In this document: positions 6,711-8,459 of the stretch, piece after piece
Numbering within the stretch: the first letter of the stretch is position 1
Layout: each line of letters opens with the position of its first letter
Origin: PBB1 sp043749095
GTDB lineage: Bacteria; Pseudomonadota; Gammaproteobacteria; Burkholderiales; Burkholderiaceae_C
Reading direction: 5' to 3'
Length of the DNA stretch: 8,459 bases
Assembly: GCA_043749095.1 (NCBI GenBank)
Contig: JAYVEB010000365.1
Coordinates: 1 to 8,459, forward strand
The notes under the pieces: generated by a model
Told to the model about the DNA's origin: nothing
Databases searched by the model: none
The model's input: only the letters and a program-made list of their open reading frames with translations
Program-made: the position numbers and the translations under genes

Positions 6711-6715
6711 ACACC

Positions 6716-8459
6716 ATGTCCGCAATGCCTGATCAACCCGTCGGCGATGCCGGCGCCCCTGCCATCGACATCGACGCACAGGAAACCCGTGAGTGGCTCG
6801 ACGCGCTGTCGGCCGTCATCGCGGGCGAAGGCCCGGCGCGTGCGCAATTCCTGCTGGAGGAGTTGCTGGAACACGCGCGACGCAACAGCATCGACCTGCC
6901 GTTTTCGGCCACCACCGATTACGTCAACACGATCGAGCCCGATGCGGAGGAGCGCAACCCCGGCAACCTCGAACTGGAAGGCCGGTTGCGCGCCTACATG
7001 CGCTGGAACGCGATGGCGATGGTGGTCAAGGCCAATCGCCTGCACCCGGCCGATGGCGGCGACCTCGGCGGCCACATCAGCAGCTTTGCGTCGCTGGCGC
7101 ACATGTTCGCCGCGGGCTTTAACCACTTCTGGCATGCCGAGAGCGAAGGCCACGGCGGCGACTGCCTGTACATCCAGGGCCACAGCGCGCCCGGCATCTA
7201 CGCCCGCGCTTTCATGGAAGGGCGGCTCACCGAAGAACAACTGCTGAACTTCCGCCAGGAAGGCGCCGGCAAGGGGCTGAGCAGCTACCCGCACCCCAAG
7301 CTGATGCCCGAGTTCTGGCAGTTCCCCACCGTCTCCATGGGGCTAGGCCCCTTGATGGCCATTTACCAGGCCCGTTTCCTGAAGTATTTGCATGCCCGCG
7401 GCATCGCCAACACCGAGAACCGCAAGGTCTGGGTGTTCTGCGGCGACGGCGAAATGGACGAAGTGGAAAGCTTGGGCGCCATCGGTCTGGCGGCCCGTGA
7501 AAACCTTGACAACCTGGTCTTCGTCATCAACTGCAACCTGCAGCGCCTGGACGGCCCGGTGCGCGGCAACGGCAAGATCGTGCAGGAGCTGGAGGGCGAG
7601 TTCCGTGGCTCGGGCTGGAACGTGATCAAGCTGCTGTGGGGCAAGGATTGGGACAAGCTGCTGGCGCGCGACAAGGACGGCGCGCTGCGCAAGCTGATGA
7701 TGGACACGCTGGACGGCGACTACCAGGCCTTCAAGGCCAACGACGGCGCCTTCGTGCGCAAGTTCTTCTTCGGCCGTGACCCACGCACGCTGGAGATGGT
7801 GGCCAAGATGAGCGACGACGAGGTCTTCAGCCTGCGCCGTGGCGGCCACGACGCCCAGAAGGTGTATGCCGCCTTCCACCGCGCCAACAGCCACCAGGGC
7901 CAGCCCACGGTGCTGCTGGTCAAGACCGTCAAGGGCTATGGCATGGGCCGGGCCGGCGAGGGCAAGAACACCGCCCACCAGACCAAGAAGCTGTCGGACG
8001 AGGACGTGCGCCATTTCCGCGACCGTTTCAACATCCCCATCCCTGACAGCGAGCTGCCCAAGATCCCGTTTTACAAGCCGGCCGACGACACGCCCGAGAT
8101 GCGCTACCTGCACGAGCGCCGCAAGGCCCTGGGCGGCTATTTGCCGCAGCGCCGCACCCAGGCCGATGAGCAGTTCACCGTGCCCTCGCTGGAGATCTTC
8201 AAATCGGTGCTGGACGCCACGCCCGAGGGCCGCGAGATCAGCACCACCCAGGCCTATGTGCGCTTCCTCACCCAGTTGCTGCGCGACAAGGCCTTAGGGC
8301 CACGCGTGGTGCCGATCCTGGTGGACGAGGCCCGCACCTTCGGCATGGAAGGCCTGTTCCGCCAGATCGGCATCTACAACCCCGAGGGCCAGAAGTACAC
8401 CCCGGTCGACAAGGACCAGGTGATGTATTACCGCGAGGCGGTGGACGGCCAGATCCTGC
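6716..8459 (+). CDS. aceE: Pyruvate dehydrogenase E1 component, homodimeric type (3' truncated by window)
   Basis: The frame is open from ATG 6716 to the window edge without a stop: 581 codons of a protein usually near 890 residues. AceE is the thiamine-diphosphate-dependent E1 of the pyruvate dehydrogenase complex; it decarboxylates pyruvate and passes the acetyl group to the E2 lipoyl domain in the cytoplasm. The cofactor motif is GDGEMDE (243-249), with D244 and N274 (in NCNLQRLDGP) as expected Mg2+ ligands. H120 (GGHISS), H156 (GHSAPG) and H421 (NTAHQTKK) match E. coli H106, H142 and H407, with a constant offset of 14 from a slightly longer N-terminus. DEARTFGMEGLFRQIGIY (about 537-554) begins the second conserved part, including the probable catalytic glutamate E538. 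The full C-terminal domain is cut off by the window. The later part uses strongly biased codons (CTG, AAG, GAC, GGC), fitting high expression. It is divergent from the kinase gene; aceF would be expected downstream but is not visible. Confidence 0.97.
   Translation, partial: MSAMPDQPVGDAGAPAIDIDAQETREWLDALSAVIAGEGPARAQFLLEELLEHARRNSIDLPFSATTDYVNTIEPDAEERNPGNLELEGRLRAYMRWNAMAMVVKANRLHPADGGDLGGHISSFASLAHMFAAGFNHFWHAESEGHGGDCLYIQGHSAPGIYARAFMEGRLTEEQLLNFRQEGAGKGLSSYPHPKLMPEFWQFPTVSMGLGPLMAIYQARFLKYLHARGIANTENRKVWVFCGDGEMDEVESLGAIGLAARENLDNLVFVINCNLQRLDGPVRGNGKIVQELEGEFRGSGWNVIKLLWGKDWDKLLARDKDGALRKLMMDTLDGDYQAFKANDGAFVRKFFFGRDPRTLEMVAKMSDDEVFSLRRGGHDAQKVYAAFHRANSHQGQPTVLLVKTVKGYGMGRAGEGKNTAHQTKKLSDEDVRHFRDRFNIPIPDSELPKIPFYKPADDTPEMRYLHERRKALGGYLPQRRTQADEQFTVPSLEIFKSVLDATPEGREISTTQAYVRFLTQLLRDKALGPRVVPILVDEARTFGMEGLFRQIGIYNPEGQKYTPVDKDQVMYYREAVDGQIL

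Larger units (their letters stand above)
6545..6715. promoter_or_regulatory. Divergent control region between the kinase gene and aceE
   Basis: The 171 bp separate two genes transcribed away from each other, so promoters for both must lie here or in the adjoining coding ends. It holds no gene of its own. It contains a weak minus-strand promoter candidate (6585-6612), a cluster of inverted repeats (6601-6650) and the aceE ribosome binding site. No confident plus-strand -35/-10 pair was found, and I see no sequence matching a PdhR, FNR/FixK or other well-known operator. Confidence 0.55.

Noticed and set aside
6747..7247. Plus-strand open frame of 166 codons in another frame of aceE
   Set aside because: The true aceE frame starts at 6716 and is open to the window edge with all cofactor motifs. 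This one is an Arg/Ala/Ser-rich frame shadow.
6593..7294. Minus-strand open frame of 233 codons covering the aceE start and spacer
   Set aside because: It runs antisense to conserved aceE codons and would fill the divergent control region. It shows no recognisable domain.
7343..8113. Minus-strand open frame of 256 codons inside aceE
   Set aside because: It lies wholly within a strongly conserved aceE region. Its composition is that of an antisense shadow, and no ribosome binding site or domain is apparent.

Overview
The window looks like ordinary chromosomal core sequence from a GC-rich betaproteobacterium, most likely order Burkholderiales. The basis is the high GC content, the homodimeric-type pyruvate dehydrogenase E1 (AceE) of beta/gammaproteobacteria, the oligopeptidase A (PrlC) close to the enterobacterial enzyme, and a DUF4124-glutaredoxin protein of a kind common in that group. 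I see no insertion sequence, phage gene, tRNA, rRNA, CRISPR array or integration scar. Species assignment is inference.

Layout, left to right. Positions 1-344 (+) hold the C-terminal end of a major facilitator superfamily transporter that begins outside the window. Its last 11 bases overlap the end of a convergent gene at 334-1008 (-), an exported DUF4124-glutaredoxin protein with a CGPC active site. Just upstream of that gene on the same strand is prlC at 1055-3118 (-), a cytosolic M3 zinc oligopeptidase. The 46-bp gap suggests a prlC-grx transcription unit. The 253-bp stretch at 3119-3371 has no gene; it holds a clear Rho-independent terminator (3311-3333) and two short palindromes.

Positions 3372-6544 (-) encode a two-component system: a membrane-bound histidine kinase with a large periplasmic region and two PAS domains, then a FixJ/NarL-type response regulator whose ATG overlaps the kinase stop codon (ATGA). 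A 171-bp divergent control region (6545-6715) separates the kinase from aceE, which starts at 6716 (+) and runs off the right edge after 581 codons with no stop in frame.

Functionally, the striking arrangement is a sensor kinase/regulator pair back to back with aceE, the entry point of pyruvate into acetyl-CoA. A role in controlling pyruvate dehydrogenase or central carbon flux is plausible but is inferred from position only. The prlC and thiol-redox genes are likely housekeeping (peptide turnover, envelope redox).

Several starts were moved inward from the longest open frame on the basis of family N-termini, ribosome binding sites or stop/start overlap. I did not find a convincing new biological system. 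The items worth following are the kinase's unknown ligand, the regulatory link to aceE, the aceE leader inverted repeats, and the exported glutaredoxin fusion.
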